The notes under the pieces: generated by a model
Seen by the model: only the letters and a program-made list of their open reading frames with translations
What the model was told of the DNA's origin: nothing
Database searches by the model: none
Source: Saprospiraceae bacterium
GTDB taxonomy: Bacteria; Bacteroidota; Bacteroidia; Chitinophagales; Saprospiraceae
Assembly: GCA_019187225.1 (NCBI GenBank)
Contig: JABAQQ010000042.1
Coordinates: 1-64,000 of the forward strand
DNA length: 64,000 nucleotides
Direction: 5' to 3'
Position numbers and translations under genes: made by a program
Shown: positions 12,534 to 21,852 of the stretch, in pieces
How the letters are laid out: every line of letters begins with the position of its first letter
Numbering within the stretch: the first letter of the stretch is position 1

Positions 12534-15323
12534 TTATTGCCTGCTGCTCAATCGCCGCCACATGGCTATTCCCAGTCCCAACATCATCAAGATGGAACCC
12601 GCCCACACCAAGTTGATGCCCGGAAACACAATCGCTTCCAGCACGATGTAGTCCGACCGGGCCACGTTTTCCGCGATTTCGAGCGGTATTTTCCGCTGTT
12701 CTTCGTCTGCCTGCGCGACGCCGATGGTCAAAATACCTTCCTTGGGATCTATTTTTTCAAAGCGGAAATGCAGTCCGAATTGCGGCACTTCATCCTTCAA
12801 GCTGAATGGCTGGTTGCCGCGAATGAGGTAGACGGGAGTGGCAGTAGCAGTGGTAGTAGCAGTGGCGGGAGGCGTGATTTCGAGAATGGCCCCGACAGCG
12901 ATATCGCCTTCTTCGGGCTCATACGCCGGATTTTTGATCTCTCTTTCCACACCGGCAAAGCGGATTTTAAAACCTTTATACTCGAAAATATTACCTTCTT
13001 TCACGCCGAAGTTGGTGTATTTCAACTCCTCTTCCAATTTCAGCATTTTTTCCATCGAGGCTTCGGTCAGGCGGACTTTCATCTGCAACTGGTTCACTTT
13101 CGCGGGAAGGGTGAAACCGCCTTTGCCCATCCGCAGGTAAAGCATCGGCTCGACGGGATAGGTATTCGGGTCGTCCAGCGCATGGGCCTCGAGTTGGAGG
13201 CCGAAGGCTATATCGCCTCTTTCAGGTTGATAATCAGGGTGTTGCGGTCGTTTTGAGATGCCTTTTACAACAAAGTAGTGATTTTTGGTAAAAATCGTGT
13301 CGCCCACTGCCGCTTCGTATTTTTCAAATCGCAGGCTGTCTTCCTGTTGTTTGGCATACTCCGGGTCGAGTTCGGCTTTTGGCAGCGAAGAGACATGGGT
13401 GAAGATGTCGTAGTTCCAGTAATGTTTGGTAGAAGGGTTGCTGGCCACGATCTTGCTGAATTCGCGGTCGTACATCACATTCGGGGTGAGCGTAAATTCC
13501 TCACGGGTGAGGTTTCCGTCGGCCCCGCGGCGTTTAAAATTCACGGTAAAAGTTCGCGTCTGGCGTTCGATGGTGTCTTTCAGGTAAGTGGCCGTGAAGT
13601 CCCGGATCGGCATCGGCGCCTCTTTCATCAGCAACACATTTTTATTCATGGCATCGGCGCCCATGCCCTCGATCAAACCTTCCATGGCGAACGAATTGGT
13701 TGATATCCACTCTTTTCCCAGGCCCGTGCTCATTACACCCAATATTAAAACCCCGAATCCGAAGTGCGAAATCGCCGATCCTGCAAGTTTCAGGTTTCCT
13801 TTCAACACGGAGAACACGTAATCGGCATTGGCCACCACGGTGAACATGCCGGCAAAAAGCAGGGTGTAAAGTTGCCAGGCCCGCACGTTGATCCACTGTG
13901 CGTTCAGCACTGTGAGCACGGCGGCTCCTATCGCCGCGATGCCGAGGTGCAGGCCGATTTTTTTGGCTTGAATCTGCCAGTTGCGTTCGTTGTAACGCAT
14001 CCATTGGCCCACAGCAGATAAAAATCCGATGAACACCGCGATCCAGAGTTGGTAGCGGTTGTGGTGCTCCACCGGGTCTTTCAGCGCCCAATCGGTACCG
14101 AACATTTTATTGAAAACCGGCAAAGAGGTCGCACCGGTGATCAATACCGCCGAGAACAACAGCACCAGAGAACCGATGAACATCCAGAACTCCCGGCTTT
14201 TGGCACTCTCCTCGCCTTTGATGTCGGGCACTTCCTTGTATCGCATGATCCAAAGCGCCAGACCGAGTATCGAAAAAGCAATGATGTACAACAGCAATTG
14301 AAAACCGAGCCCCATCTCCGTAAACGCATGTGCCGAAGTATCGCCCAGAATCCCGCTTCGCGTCAGGTAAGTCGAATACAGGATCAGCACGAAGGTCATC
14401 AAATAAAAACCGTAGGTGCTGCGAATGGAATAACCGGTGTTGCGCGCCACGAGGTTGGTGTGAATGCCTGCCACCAGCGTGATCCAGGGCACGAGCGATG
14501 AATTTTCCACCGGGTCCCAGGCCCAGTATCCTGCGAACGACAAGGCCTCATAAGCCCAGGCGCCTCCCATCAGAATGCCGGTACCGAGAATGGCGCCGGA
14601 AAACAGCGACCACGACAGGGCAGGCTTCAGCCATTCCCTGTGCTCACGTGTCCATAATCCGGCTACCGCATAGGCGAATGGAACGATAGTGCTGGCAAAA
14701 CCCAGGAACAGCGTCGGTGGGTGGATGGTCATCCAGTAGTTCTGGAGTAAGGGATTGAGGCCGTTGCCTTTTATTTTAGTCAGATAGTCCGCCTGAGCGA
14801 AGATCGGAGCATCCATCGTGTCGCGCAGCAACTCGAACGGACTGGCGCCCAGACGGAAATCGCCGAAATATAGCCCCAGGATCATGCTCGCGATAAAAGT
14901 CTCGGCCAATGCCACAATGGTCAGTACCGGCGCTTCCCACTTCCCTGCGCGCAGGATCAAAACGACAGCCAGCACGATGTGCCAGAAACTCCACAGCAGG
15001 AAACTGCCCTGCTGCTCTTTCCAGAAAGCTGAAAAAATGTATTGCGACGGCAGGTCGTCCGACACATTCGCCCAAGCGTACTGGTATTCATACATTTTAG
15101 CCGTCAGCAGGTAAAACAGACTGCCAATGACGCCCAATGTCGCTAATCCGTGCAACAAAAAGGAGAAGCGCCCGATATTGAGCCAGCCTTCCGACGCTGG
15201 AGTGCCGCGTTTGTGCGTAGCGAAAAAGTAGGCAAAAGTGGAAAGCAGCGCCGCCACAAACGACAGCACCACGCAGAGATGGCCGATTTGGCCGGGGAGG
15301 AGGTTTTCGCCGATGTATTCCAT
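12534..15323 (-). CDS. ccmF: CcmF cytochrome c maturation protein
   Basis: 929 residues, a polytopic membrane protein with more than ten helices. The heme-handling tryptophan-rich motif is clear: GGAWAYEALSFAGYWAWDPVENSS, preceded by NYWMTIHPPTLFLGFAS. A periplasmic region of about 280 residues follows the helices, then one terminal membrane segment. CcmF accepts heme from CcmE and ligates it to apocytochrome CxxCH. The start at 15323 is supported by a TACTTTTG box on the minus strand at 15330-15337, so the mRNA would be almost leaderless. The other ccm genes are not in the window. Confidence 0.93.
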   Translation of the reverse strand: MEYIGENLLPGQIGHLCVVLSFVAALLSTFAYFFATHKRGTPASEGWLNIGRFSFLLHGLATLGVIGSLFYLLTAKMYEYQYAWANVSDDLPSQYIFSAFWKEQQGSFLLWSFWHIVLAVVLILRAGKWEAPVLTIVALAETFIASMILGLYFGDFRLGASPFELLRDTMDAPIFAQADYLTKIKGNGLNPLLQNYWMTIHPPTLFLGFASTIVPFAYAVAGLWTREHREWLKPALSWSLFSGAILGTGILMGGAWAYEALSFAGYWAWDPVENSSLVPWITLVAGIHTNLVARNTGYSIRSTYGFYLMTFVLILYSTYLTRSGILGDTSAHAFTEMGLGFQLLLYIIAFSILGLALWIMRYKEVPDIKGEESAKSREFWMFIGSLVLLFSAVLITGATSLPVFNKMFGTDWALKDPVEHHNRYQLWIAVFIGFLSAVGQWMRYNERNWQIQAKKIGLHLGIAAIGAAVLTVLNAQWINVRAWQLYTLLFAGMFTVVANADYVFSVLKGNLKLAGSAISHFGFGVLILGVMSTGLGKEWISTNSFAMEGLIEGMGADAMNKNVLLMKEAPMPIRDFTATYLKDTIERQTRTFTVNFKRRGADGNLTREEFTLTPNVMYDREFSKIVASNPSTKHYWNYDIFTHVSSLPKAELDPEYAKQQEDSLRFEKYEAAVGDTIFTKNHYFVVKGISKRPQHPDYQPERGDIAFGLQLEAHALDDPNTYPVEPMLYLRMGKGGFTLPAKVNQLQMKVRLTEASMEKMLKLEEELKYTNFGVKEGNIFEYKGFKIRFAGVEREIKNPAYEPEEGDIAVGAILEITPPATATTTATATPVYLIRGNQPFSLKDEVPQFGLHFRFEKIDPKEGILTIGVAQADEEQRKIPLEIAENVARSDYIVLEAIVFPGINLVWAGSILMMLGLGIAMWRRLSSRQ

Positions 15324-15329
15324 AAGTGG

Positions 15330-15337
15330 CAAAAGTA
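15330..15337 (-). promoter_or_regulatory. putative ccmF promoter -7 box (TACTTTTG)
   Basis: It lies 6 nt before the ccmF ATG on the minus strand; the inferred transcript would have a leader of a few bases at most. Confidence 0.5.
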
Positions 15338-15492
15338 ACAAGTGGCAGGGAAAAGGGTTGGAAAATGACATATTTGGAACGGCAATAAATTTTAACCGGG
15401 ACGAAAACACCCTGCATTTGTCCGCTGCCGAACATTTCTCCCGCGCATTTATAAAATTTCAAACTTTCCCTACCCTTCGCGGTTTGGCTTTC

Positions 15493-15500
15493 TATTTTTG
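15493..15500 (+). promoter_or_regulatory. putative trxB promoter -7 box (TATTTTTG)
   Basis: It matches TAnnTTTG, 8 nt upstream of the trxB ATG at 15509, again giving a near-leaderless mRNA. Confidence 0.5.
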
Positions 15501-15508
15501 CGCCCGTT

Positions 15509-16438
15509 ATGGAAAAAGTAAAATGCCTCATTATCGGCGCCGGCCCCGCCGGATACACCGCCGCCATTTATGCCGCCCGCGCCGGCCTCAGCCCTTTGAT
15601 GTACACCGGCCCGCAACCCGGTGGCCAATTGATGATCACCAACGACGTGGAAAACTACCCCGGCTACCCCGACGGTCGTATGGGGCCTGATATGATGGAA
15701 GATTTCAAACGGCAGGCAGAGCGATTCGATACGGTGATCCGTCAGGAATCCATCACCAAAGTGGACTTCACTGGTCCGGTTCACAAAGCCTGGTCGGAAA
15801 GCGGCCATGAAATTCATGCCCATACGGTTATTATCGCCACCGGTGCCAGTGCCAAATGGCTCGGCATTCCCGGCGAAGAACGCCTGCAAAACTTCGGCGT
15901 ATCGGCTTGCGCCGTGTGCGACGGTTTCTTTTTCCGCAAACAGGACGTAGCCATCGTCGGCGGCGGCGACACAGCAGCGGAAGAAAGCACTTATCTCGCG
16001 AAAATTTGCAAAACGGTACACTTGCTCGTGCGCCGCGACGAAATGCGCGCCTCTAAAATCATGCAGGAACGCGTGCTCCAAACGCCAAACATCGTCGTCC
16101 ACTGGAATACTTCGCCCGAAGAAGTGCTCGGCGACGACGGCGTGACCGGCGTCCGCCTGGTGAACAACAAAACCGGCGAAAAATCGGTGCTCGATGTGAC
16201 AGGCTTCTTTGTTGCCATCGGTCACCAACCCAACACGGACATCTTCGCCGACTGGCTCGACCGGGATGAAAGCGGCTATCTGATCGCAACCCCCGGCCGT
16301 TCTTTCACCAAGATCCCCGGCGTGTTCGTCAGCGGCGACGCAGCCGACAAGATATACCGCCAGGCAGTGACGGCGGCCGGTACGGGTTGTATGGCGGCGT
16401 TGGATGCGGAGCGGTACCTGGTGGAAAAAGGGATTTGA
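15509..16438 (+). CDS. trxB: thioredoxin reductase
   Basis: 309 residues. FAD-binding GAGPAGYTAA is at 10-19, the redox-active CAVCDG at 134-139 and the NADPH-binding GGGDTAAEES follows. The C-terminal FAD motif VFVSGDAADKIYRQ is present. It reduces thioredoxin with NADPH in the cytosol. Length and domain order are those of the low-molecular-weight bacterial enzyme. It has its own promoter box at 15493. Confidence 0.96.
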   Translation: MEKVKCLIIGAGPAGYTAAIYAARAGLSPLMYTGPQPGGQLMITNDVENYPGYPDGRMGPDMMEDFKRQAERFDTVIRQESITKVDFTGPVHKAWSESGHEIHAHTVIIATGASAKWLGIPGEERLQNFGVSACAVCDGFFFRKQDVAIVGGGDTAAEESTYLAKICKTVHLLVRRDEMRASKIMQERVLQTPNIVVHWNTSPEEVLGDDGVTGVRLVNNKTGEKSVLDVTGFFVAIGHQPNTDIFADWLDRDESGYLIATPGRSFTKIPGVFVSGDAADKIYRQAVTAAGTGCMAALDAERYLVEKGI

Positions 16439-16548
16439 CATACGACTAATAATTCTTTGACTACCTTCACCCCACCAAAATTTCCAGCCCTCACCACGTA
16501 TTTCCAGAACATGAATTTTCAAGGCATCCCTTTCCGCGATGCTACCCG

Positions 16549-16582
16549 TTGTTTATTATTCATCGTTCATAACTCATCTCTC
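16549..16582 (+). repeat. short-period leader repeat before the aldolase gene
   Basis: The words GTTTATT, ATTCATC, GTTCATA, ACTCATC follow each other at 7 bp. The tract is G-poor in the sense strand and ends 6 nt before the ATG. The word differs from those at other loci. Confidence 0.55.
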
Positions 16583-16588
16583 TGAAAA

Positions 16589-17659
16589 ATGAGCCGTTTT
16601 CGCCCGGGCGTCCTGCACGGTCAGGAAGTCACCGACCTGTTTAACTACGCCAACGAACACAATTTTGCCCTGCCCGCCGTCAACGTCATCGGCACCAACT
16701 CCGTCAATGCCGTGCTGGAAACGGCCGCCGCGGTGAACAGCCCGGTAATTATTCAATTCTCCCACGGCGGCGCTGCCTTCTTTGCCGGAAAAGGTTTGTC
16801 GAACGACGGACAAAAAGCATCGGTCCTCGGTGGGATTTCCGGTGCGCAGCACGTGCACGCTATGGCCGAAGCCTACGGCGTGCCGGTCATTCTGCACACT
16901 GACCACTGTGCGTTGAATATCATCTCCTGGGTAGATGGATTGCTCGATGCAGGCGAACGCTTTTTCGAAAAGAACGGCTACCCACTGTATAGCAGCCACA
17001 TGCTCGATCTGTCGGAAGAGCCGCTGCACGAAAACATCGAAATTTCTTCCAGATACTTCGCCCGCATGTCCAAAATGGGCATGACACTCGAAATTGAATT
17101 GGGCGTCACCGGCGGCGAAGAGGATGGCGTGGACAACACGGGGGTGGATTCGTCGCGCCTCTACACACAACCGCATGAAGTGGCATACTCCTACGAACAT
17201 TTGAAAAAGATCAGCCCGAACTTCACGATCGCTGCCGCCTTTGGCAATGTTCATGGTGTGTACAAACCGGGTAACGTGAAACTGCAGCCGGTAATTCTGA
17301 AAAACTCACAGGATTATATCCGCGAAAAATTTGGCCTGAACGGCAAAACGCCCGTCAATTTCGTCTTCCACGGCGGCTCCGGCTCCGCACAGTCGGAAAT
17401 CCGCGAAGCCATCGAATACGGTGCGGTCAAAATGAACATTGATACCGATATGCAATGGGCATTCTGGGACGGCATTCGTAATTATTACGAAGGTAAAAAA
17501 GGATACTTACAGGCTCAGATCGGCAACCCCGACGGCGCCGACAAACCCAATAAAAAGTTCTACGACCCGCGTGTGTGGTTGCGCGAGGGAGAAAAAACGT
17601 TTGTGACGCGTCTGAAGCAGGCGTTTGAGGATTTGAATTGCATCGGACGGAATAGATGA
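16589..17659 (+). CDS. fba: class II fructose-bisphosphate aldolase
   Basis: 356 residues, the zinc-dependent glycolytic/gluconeogenic aldolase. Zn-binding and catalytic residues are seen in ILHTDHCALN (His103, Asp105, His106), the conserved EIELGVTGGEEDGVDN region, the FGNVHGVYKPGNV loop and the FVFHGGSGS phosphate-binding loop. Length matches class IIA (Escherichia coli FbaA-type) enzymes. Transcription should end at the hairpin at 17673-17721. Confidence 0.96.
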   Translation: MSRFRPGVLHGQEVTDLFNYANEHNFALPAVNVIGTNSVNAVLETAAAVNSPVIIQFSHGGAAFFAGKGLSNDGQKASVLGGISGAQHVHAMAEAYGVPVILHTDHCALNIISWVDGLLDAGERFFEKNGYPLYSSHMLDLSEEPLHENIEISSRYFARMSKMGMTLEIELGVTGGEEDGVDNTGVDSSRLYTQPHEVAYSYEHLKKISPNFTIAAAFGNVHGVYKPGNVKLQPVILKNSQDYIREKFGLNGKTPVNFVFHGGSGSAQSEIREAIEYGAVKMNIDTDMQWAFWDGIRNYYEGKKGYLQAQIGNPDGADKPNKKFYDPRVWLREGEKTFVTRLKQAFEDLNCIGRNR

Positions 17660-17672
17660 AGAAAGTGAGACA

Positions 17673-17721
17673 CGAGAAACATGAGTGTTTTGCTCCTGAT
17701 TCGCATGACTCATGTTTCTCG
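17673..17721. terminator. hairpin between aldolase and DedA genes (ATGAGT-arm family)
   Basis: CGAGAAACATGAGT (17673-17686) pairs perfectly with ACTCATGTTTCTCG (17708-17721). It lies between converging stops. Its arm core, ACATGAGT/ACTCATGT, recurs in hairpins at 52.1 and 53.8 kb. Confidence 0.7.
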
Positions 17722-17722
17722 C

Positions 17723-18376
17723 TTAACCAGTCTTCTTTTTCCCCCACTTCGCCCGCACAAACTCCACCACAATCGGCAATACGGAAATCCCGATAATCCC
17801 GAAAACGACGATCTCGAAGTTGTTTTTCACAATCGGAATATGACCGATAAAGTAACCCGCCAATGTCAGGAGAGTAACCCACAAGATGCCGCCTCCGATG
17901 CAGTAGCCGATAAACCGCCGGTAGGTCATAGTCCCCACTCCGGCTACGAAAGGTGCGAATGTCCGCACGATCGGCACAAAACGCGCGATGACCAGCGTCC
18001 GCCCGCCGTATTTTTCATAAAACTCCTGCGTTTTGTCAATGTATTTTCTTTTCAAAAACCAGTAGTCGCGGGTGAACACCTTGTTGCCAAGGTATTTTCC
18101 GAAAAAATAATTGGTGTTGTCGCCCAAAATCGCAGCGAAAAACAAGAGCGGAATGAGAAGCCATACGTTCAGAATTCCCGTTTTGGCGGTGATGGCGCCA
18201 GCGGCGAAGAGCAGCGAATCGCCCGGCAGGAAAGGCGTGACCACCAAACCGGTCTCGCAAAAAATGATCAACGCGAGGATCAAATATGTCATCACCTCGT
18301 ATTCCCGCATGATATTTTCAAGATGCACGTCGAGATGGCGGATAAAGTCGAGCAATTGGGTAAGTAGTTCAACCAT
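17723..18376 (-). CDS. DedA family membrane protein
   Basis: 217 residues. The family signatures are ETGLVVTPFLPGDSLLFAAG near the N-terminus and ARFVPIVRTFAPFVAGVGTM in the middle, with GDNTNYFFGKYLG between. DedA proteins are inner-membrane proteins, several of which are undecaprenyl-phosphate or phospholipid flippases; which lipid this one moves is unknown. The gene is monocistronic, convergent with the aldolase. Confidence 0.92.
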   Translation of the reverse strand: MVELLTQLLDFIRHLDVHLENIMREYEVMTYLILALIIFCETGLVVTPFLPGDSLLFAAGAITAKTGILNVWLLIPLLFFAAILGDNTNYFFGKYLGNKVFTRDYWFLKRKYIDKTQEFYEKYGGRTLVIARFVPIVRTFAPFVAGVGTMTYRRFIGYCIGGGILWVTLLTLAGYFIGHIPIVKNNFEIVVFGIIGISVLPIVVEFVRAKWGKKKTG

Positions 18377-18650
18377 AGGTGTTTGTTCGCAATCGCGTGT
18401 TTTTGTTCGGAAAAAACGGGGGCGAAGGTAAGGCTTAGGTTGGAAGGATTCCTGTTAGAATCTTGATCGCACCTTTTATTTGTGCAATACCGTCTAACCA
18501 GAAGCTTTCCAACCTGCTCAAAATGTCGCCAAAACGTCATTTTGACAAAACAAACCGAACAAATTTTTTTGCCCGGATCTTTGTGGGTTGGAATATTCAG
18601 GGTCGGCATATATTTACCCGGTTTTAGCCGCCGAAGCCGCAGCGAAGGCG
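18377..18650. other. intergenic region between divergent DedA and GltD-like genes
   Basis: No coding frame is supported. A GATCTTTG box at 18576-18583 may be the promoter of the downstream oxidoreductase. Nothing else is recognisable up to the heptamer array at 18651. Confidence 0.4.
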
Positions 18651-18713
18651 TCTACCGTCCACCGTCTACCGTCCACCGTCTACCGTCCACCGTCTACCGT
18701 CCACCGTCTACCG
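18651..18713 (+). repeat. nine perfect heptamers before the GltD-like gene
   Basis: TCTACCG and TCCACCG alternate nine times without error (4.5 copies of a 14-bp unit), then TTATCTATG gives the start codon. This is the most regular of the leader arrays and the clearest proof of a 7-bp unit. Confidence 0.9.
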
Positions 18714-18719
18714 TTATCT

Positions 18720-20510
18720 ATGAAACCGACCGACATAAAAGACCCGGAATATTTCCACAAAGTTGTGGATTGCCAATACGCCTGCCCGGCGCACACGCCC
18801 GTGCCAGAGTACATTCGGCTTATTGCCGCCGAGCGCTACACCGAAGCGTACATGATCAACTGGGAATCCAACGTGTTCCCCGGCGTATTGGGTCGCACTT
18901 GCGACCGCCCCTGCGAGCCGGCCTGCCGGCGCGGGCGCGTGGAGGAAGAACCGGTTGCCATTTGCCGCCTCAAGCGCGTGGCTGCCGATTTTAAGGGCGA
19001 TGTGAAATCTCTCATGCCGCAAGGGCCATTTCCTCCCAATGGCAAACGCGTCGCACTCATCGGCGGCGGACCTGCCTCGCTCACGGTTGCCCGTGACCTG
19101 GCGCCATTGGGCTACGAGATCCATCTGTACGACGAACAACCTGCCGGCGGAGGCATGATGCGCAGCCAGATACCTTCATTCCGCTTACCGGAAAGCGTTC
19201 TGGATGAAGAAGTTGGATATATCCTCGATATGGGCATACACAGCTACTTCAATACCCGCATCCACAGCATGCGCGATATGCTCGGCAAGGGATACGACGC
19301 CATTTTTGTAGGCACCGGCGCACCGCGCGGGCGCGACCTTTCCGATCTCCCGGGGCGAAAAGAAGCAGCCGCCAATATCCAGATCGGCATCGAATTTCTG
19401 GCGAACGTCGCATTTGAACATACCCATAAAATCGGCAAAAAAGTCATCGTGCTGGGTGGCGGTAATACCGCTATGGACTGTTGCCGCACTTCGCGGCGTC
19501 TCGGCGGCGAGGACGTAAAAGTAGTGGTACGCAGTCCGCGCAAGGAAATGAAGGCTTCGCCCTGGGAAATCGAGGATGCAGTGCATGAGGACATTCCGAT
19601 CTACGAAAACCACGTGCCGAAATCGTTTGTAGTCGAAAACGGGCGGCTCAAAGGCATGACCTTTGAAAAAGTAGAAGCCAAATACGACGAAAACGGCCGC
19701 CGCTCGCTCGTGCCGACCGGCGAGCCGGACGTATTCTTCGAAGCCGACGACGTATTGGTCGCTGTCGGTCAGGAAAACGCCTTCCCCTGGATCGAGCGAG
19801 ATCTGGGCATCCAGTTCGACAAGTGGGAAGTGCCTGTTCTGGACAAAACGACGTTTCAGTCTACCCTACCCCATGTGTTTTTCGGCGGCGACGCAGCGTT
19901 GGGCCCTAAAAACGTCATCACCGCCGTCGCGCACGGCCACCAGGCAGCCATTTCGATTGACCTCTTTTGCCAGAAAGAAGACCTGATCGCAGCCCGCCCG
20001 GCGCCGCGCGTCAACCTGATCCACCAAAAAATGGGTATCCACGAATGGATGTACGACAGTGCCGTAGCGGCCGACCTGCGCTATAAAGTTCCGCACGCCG
20101 ACAAGTCCAAATCGCTGAAAGACAGGTTGATGGAAGTGGAACTGGGTTTTAATGCCGAAACGGCTTTTAAGGAAGCCCAGCGCTGCCTCAACTGCGACGT
20201 GCAGACGGTTTTCACCACCAGCCGCTGTATCGAGTGCGATGCCTGCGTGGACATATGTCCCACTTCATGCATCACCTTTACAGAAAACGGCGAAGAAGCG
20301 GACCTGCGCACGCGCCTGAACGCGCCTGCCCACGAACTGAGCCAGGATCTATATGTGTCCGACGAACTGCCGACCAAACGGGTCATGGTAAAAGATGAAA
20401 ACGTCTGCCTGCACTGTGGTCTTTGCGCCGAGCGCTGCCCGACGGCGGCATGGGATATGCAGAAGTACTTGTACAATGTAGCGAAGGCGGGGGAAATGGT
20501 ATATGCCTAA
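18720..20510 (+). CDS. GltD-like FAD oxidoreductase with C-terminal 2[4Fe-4S] domain
   Basis: 596 residues. An N-terminal helical Fe-S domain with Cys motifs (CQYACPAH, then CDRPCEPACRRG) is followed by an FAD fold (GGGPASLTVARDLAPLGYE), an NAD(P) fold (VLGGGNTAMDCCRTSRRLG) and two [4Fe-4S] clusters at the C-terminus (CIECDACVDICP from residue 503 and CLHCGLCAERCP from 563). It resembles glutamate synthase small subunit-type proteins that pass electrons between NAD(P)H and ferredoxin-type centres. Because korAB lies 2.9 kb downstream in the same direction, it is probably the electron-transfer partner of that enzyme (inference). The ATG at 18720 follows the repeat array. Confidence 0.88.
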   Translation: MKPTDIKDPEYFHKVVDCQYACPAHTPVPEYIRLIAAERYTEAYMINWESNVFPGVLGRTCDRPCEPACRRGRVEEEPVAICRLKRVAADFKGDVKSLMPQGPFPPNGKRVALIGGGPASLTVARDLAPLGYEIHLYDEQPAGGGMMRSQIPSFRLPESVLDEEVGYILDMGIHSYFNTRIHSMRDMLGKGYDAIFVGTGAPRGRDLSDLPGRKEAAANIQIGIEFLANVAFEHTHKIGKKVIVLGGGNTAMDCCRTSRRLGGEDVKVVVRSPRKEMKASPWEIEDAVHEDIPIYENHVPKSFVVENGRLKGMTFEKVEAKYDENGRRSLVPTGEPDVFFEADDVLVAVGQENAFPWIERDLGIQFDKWEVPVLDKTTFQSTLPHVFFGGDAALGPKNVITAVAHGHQAAISIDLFCQKEDLIAARPAPRVNLIHQKMGIHEWMYDSAVAADLRYKVPHADKSKSLKDRLMEVELGFNAETAFKEAQRCLNCDVQTVFTTSRCIECDACVDICPTSCITFTENGEEADLRTRLNAPAHELSQDLYVSDELPTKRVMVKDENVCLHCGLCAERCPTAAWDMQKYLYNVAKAGEMVYA

Positions 20511-20530
20511 GCAAAGCAAACTTGAAGTAA

Positions 20531-21016
20531 ATGAAGATCAACACTTTGTTCAGATATTCGATGATTTTCCTGATCATTGCCGTCAACGTCGGCTGCGACC
20601 AGATATCCAAATCCGCTGTGCGGAAAAACATCGAATACCATGAAAACATTCAGGTAGTGGGAGACAACATCGTACTGACCAAGGTGGAGAATTCCGGCGC
20701 TTTTCTCAGTCTCGGCGATTCACTCGCCCCTTGGGCCAAAAACCTGTTGCTGACGGCTTTTCCCTCGCTGACTTTGCTGATTTTGTTGTTCTGGTTGTTT
20801 TCACACAACCCCGGCAAGTGGGCGCTTTTCGGAATGTGCTGCATTGTTGGCGGGGGCATCGGCAATATCTTCGATCGCATGGTGTATGGCTCGGTGACGG
20901 ATTTTTTGTTCATTCAATACGGTTTTTTCAGGACAGGGATTTTTAACGCTGCCGATGTTTCGATTACGGCGGGGATTTTGGTGATTGTTGGGCAGCAGTT
21001 GCTCAGAAACCGATAA
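20531..21016 (+). CDS. lspA: lipoprotein signal peptidase (signal peptidase II)
   Basis: 161 residues, four membrane helices. The catalytic pair is visible as Asp124 (GSVTDFLF) and Asp142 (FNAADVSI), with the conserved VENSGAFLSLGD and GGGIGNIFDRM motifs. It cleaves prolipoproteins before the lipidated Cys, which fits the several lipoproteins in the window. It starts 20 nt after the oxidoreductase stop and may be co-transcribed with it. Confidence 0.95.
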   Translation: MKINTLFRYSMIFLIIAVNVGCDQISKSAVRKNIEYHENIQVVGDNIVLTKVENSGAFLSLGDSLAPWAKNLLLTAFPSLTLLILLFWLFSHNPGKWALFGMCCIVGGGIGNIFDRMVYGSVTDFLFIQYGFFRTGIFNAADVSITAGILVIVGQQLLRNR

Positions 21017-21041
21017 AACCAAAATAATATTCAAAACAGCC

Positions 21042-21049
21042 TATTTTTG
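21042..21049 (+). promoter_or_regulatory. putative promoter -7 box (TATTTTTG) of the VapBC-like pair
   Basis: It fits TAnnTTTG and lies 16 nt before the antitoxin ATG at 21066. Confidence 0.45.
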
Positions 21050-21065
21050 TAAAAAAACTTGACCC

Positions 21066-21305
21066 ATGACACAACTACTGCTTGAAATACCCCGACAACA
21101 GGACTTGGATTTGCTTCTGACCCTTTTCAAACGGCTAAATATCCGCGTTGTGCAACGTTCTGGAGACACAATCGGTCCAGAGCCCGATGATGCAGAAACT
21201 GCTTTTATTCTTGCTGGGCTGCCGCCCAAACAAGATTTTGAGACGTACCTTCGAGAATTTGAAGAAAGCCGGAAAGATAAGCCCCTACCTTCACGAGGAA
21301 ATTGA
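21066..21305 (+). CDS. putative antitoxin of a PIN-domain toxin
   Basis: 79 residues. The N-terminus LLLEIPRQQDLDLLLTLFKRLNIRVVQ looks like a short beta-helix unit, and the C-terminus QDFETYLREFEESRKDK is helical and charged, as expected for an antitoxin tail that wraps a PIN toxin. No named DNA-binding fold is certain. The stop lies 5 nt before the toxin ATG, typical of a type II pair. Confidence 0.65.
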   Translation: MTQLLLEIPRQQDLDLLLTLFKRLNIRVVQRSGDTIGPEPDDAETAFILAGLPPKQDFETYLREFEESRKDKPLPSRGN

Positions 21306-21310
21306 CCCTT

Positions 21311-21673
21311 ATGAAAATACTTGATGCCAACATCTTCATCTACGCTCCTCAACCGGCATACGCACACTTGCGCCCCTTGCTGCTTGACCCGGACTATATC
21401 GCATCCGACATTACGCGCGTGGAGGTATTGGGCTATCATCGGCTCGACCAACAAAGCAAAACCTATTATGAGACTGTTTTTCGGAGAATGACTTGCCTTC
21501 CCGTCACGACCGATGTGCTCGACCAAGCCATAGTTTTGCGGCAAGCAAAAAAGATGTCGCTCGGCGATTCGATTGTGGCGGCGACGGCTTTGCTGAACAA
21601 CCTTGAACTTAACACTCGCAATATCAATGACTTCTCACACATACAAGGGTTGGTGCTTGTAAATCCTGTGTGA
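21311..21673 (+). CDS. PIN-domain ribonuclease, VapC-like toxin
   Basis: 120 residues. The acidic PIN residues are present: Asp5 (KILDANIFIY), Glu38 (TRVEVLGY), Asp86 (LGDSIVAATAL) and Asp107 (TRNINDF). PIN toxins cleave RNA, often tRNA or rRNA. The ATG at 21311 is preferred over a TTG at 21302 that would overlap the antitoxin stop. The gene begins the accessory island that separates lspA from korA. Confidence 0.85.
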   Translation: MKILDANIFIYAPQPAYAHLRPLLLDPDYIASDITRVEVLGYHRLDQQSKTYYETVFRRMTCLPVTTDVLDQAIVLRQAKKMSLGDSIVAATALLNNLELNTRNINDFSHIQGLVLVNPV

Positions 21674-21675
21674 TT

Positions 21676-21830
21676 GTTCAGACCCTCCAAAAACCCAAAA
21701 CCACGCCCCGCCGCTCACGCGAAGTGTTGATTGGCGGGACGTCAACAACGGCAATAAATCGGCGATGGAAAAAGGGGTGGATGTGGAGGTGTTGCAGTTG
21801 CAGGCGGTTTGACTTAAACCTTACTTTTGC
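21676..21830 (+). pseudogene. degraded coding tail, copy A
   Basis: One frame encodes SREVLIGGTSTTAINRRW; a single shift at the A5G4 homopolymer (about 21768-21776) restores KKGVDVEVLQLQAV and a stop at about 21812. The same sentence, SREVLIGGMPTTAIKRRHGV, recurs at 22597-22668. The protein family is not identified; the segment appears to be the C-terminal end of a lost larger protein. Confidence 0.45.
21822..21829 (+). promoter_or_regulatory. putative -7 box (TACTTTTG)
   Basis: It fits TAnnTTTG. It precedes the small membrane-protein gene at 21853 by 23 nt. Confidence 0.45.
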
Positions 21831-21852
21831 AAACCCTTTCAATTCATGAAAA

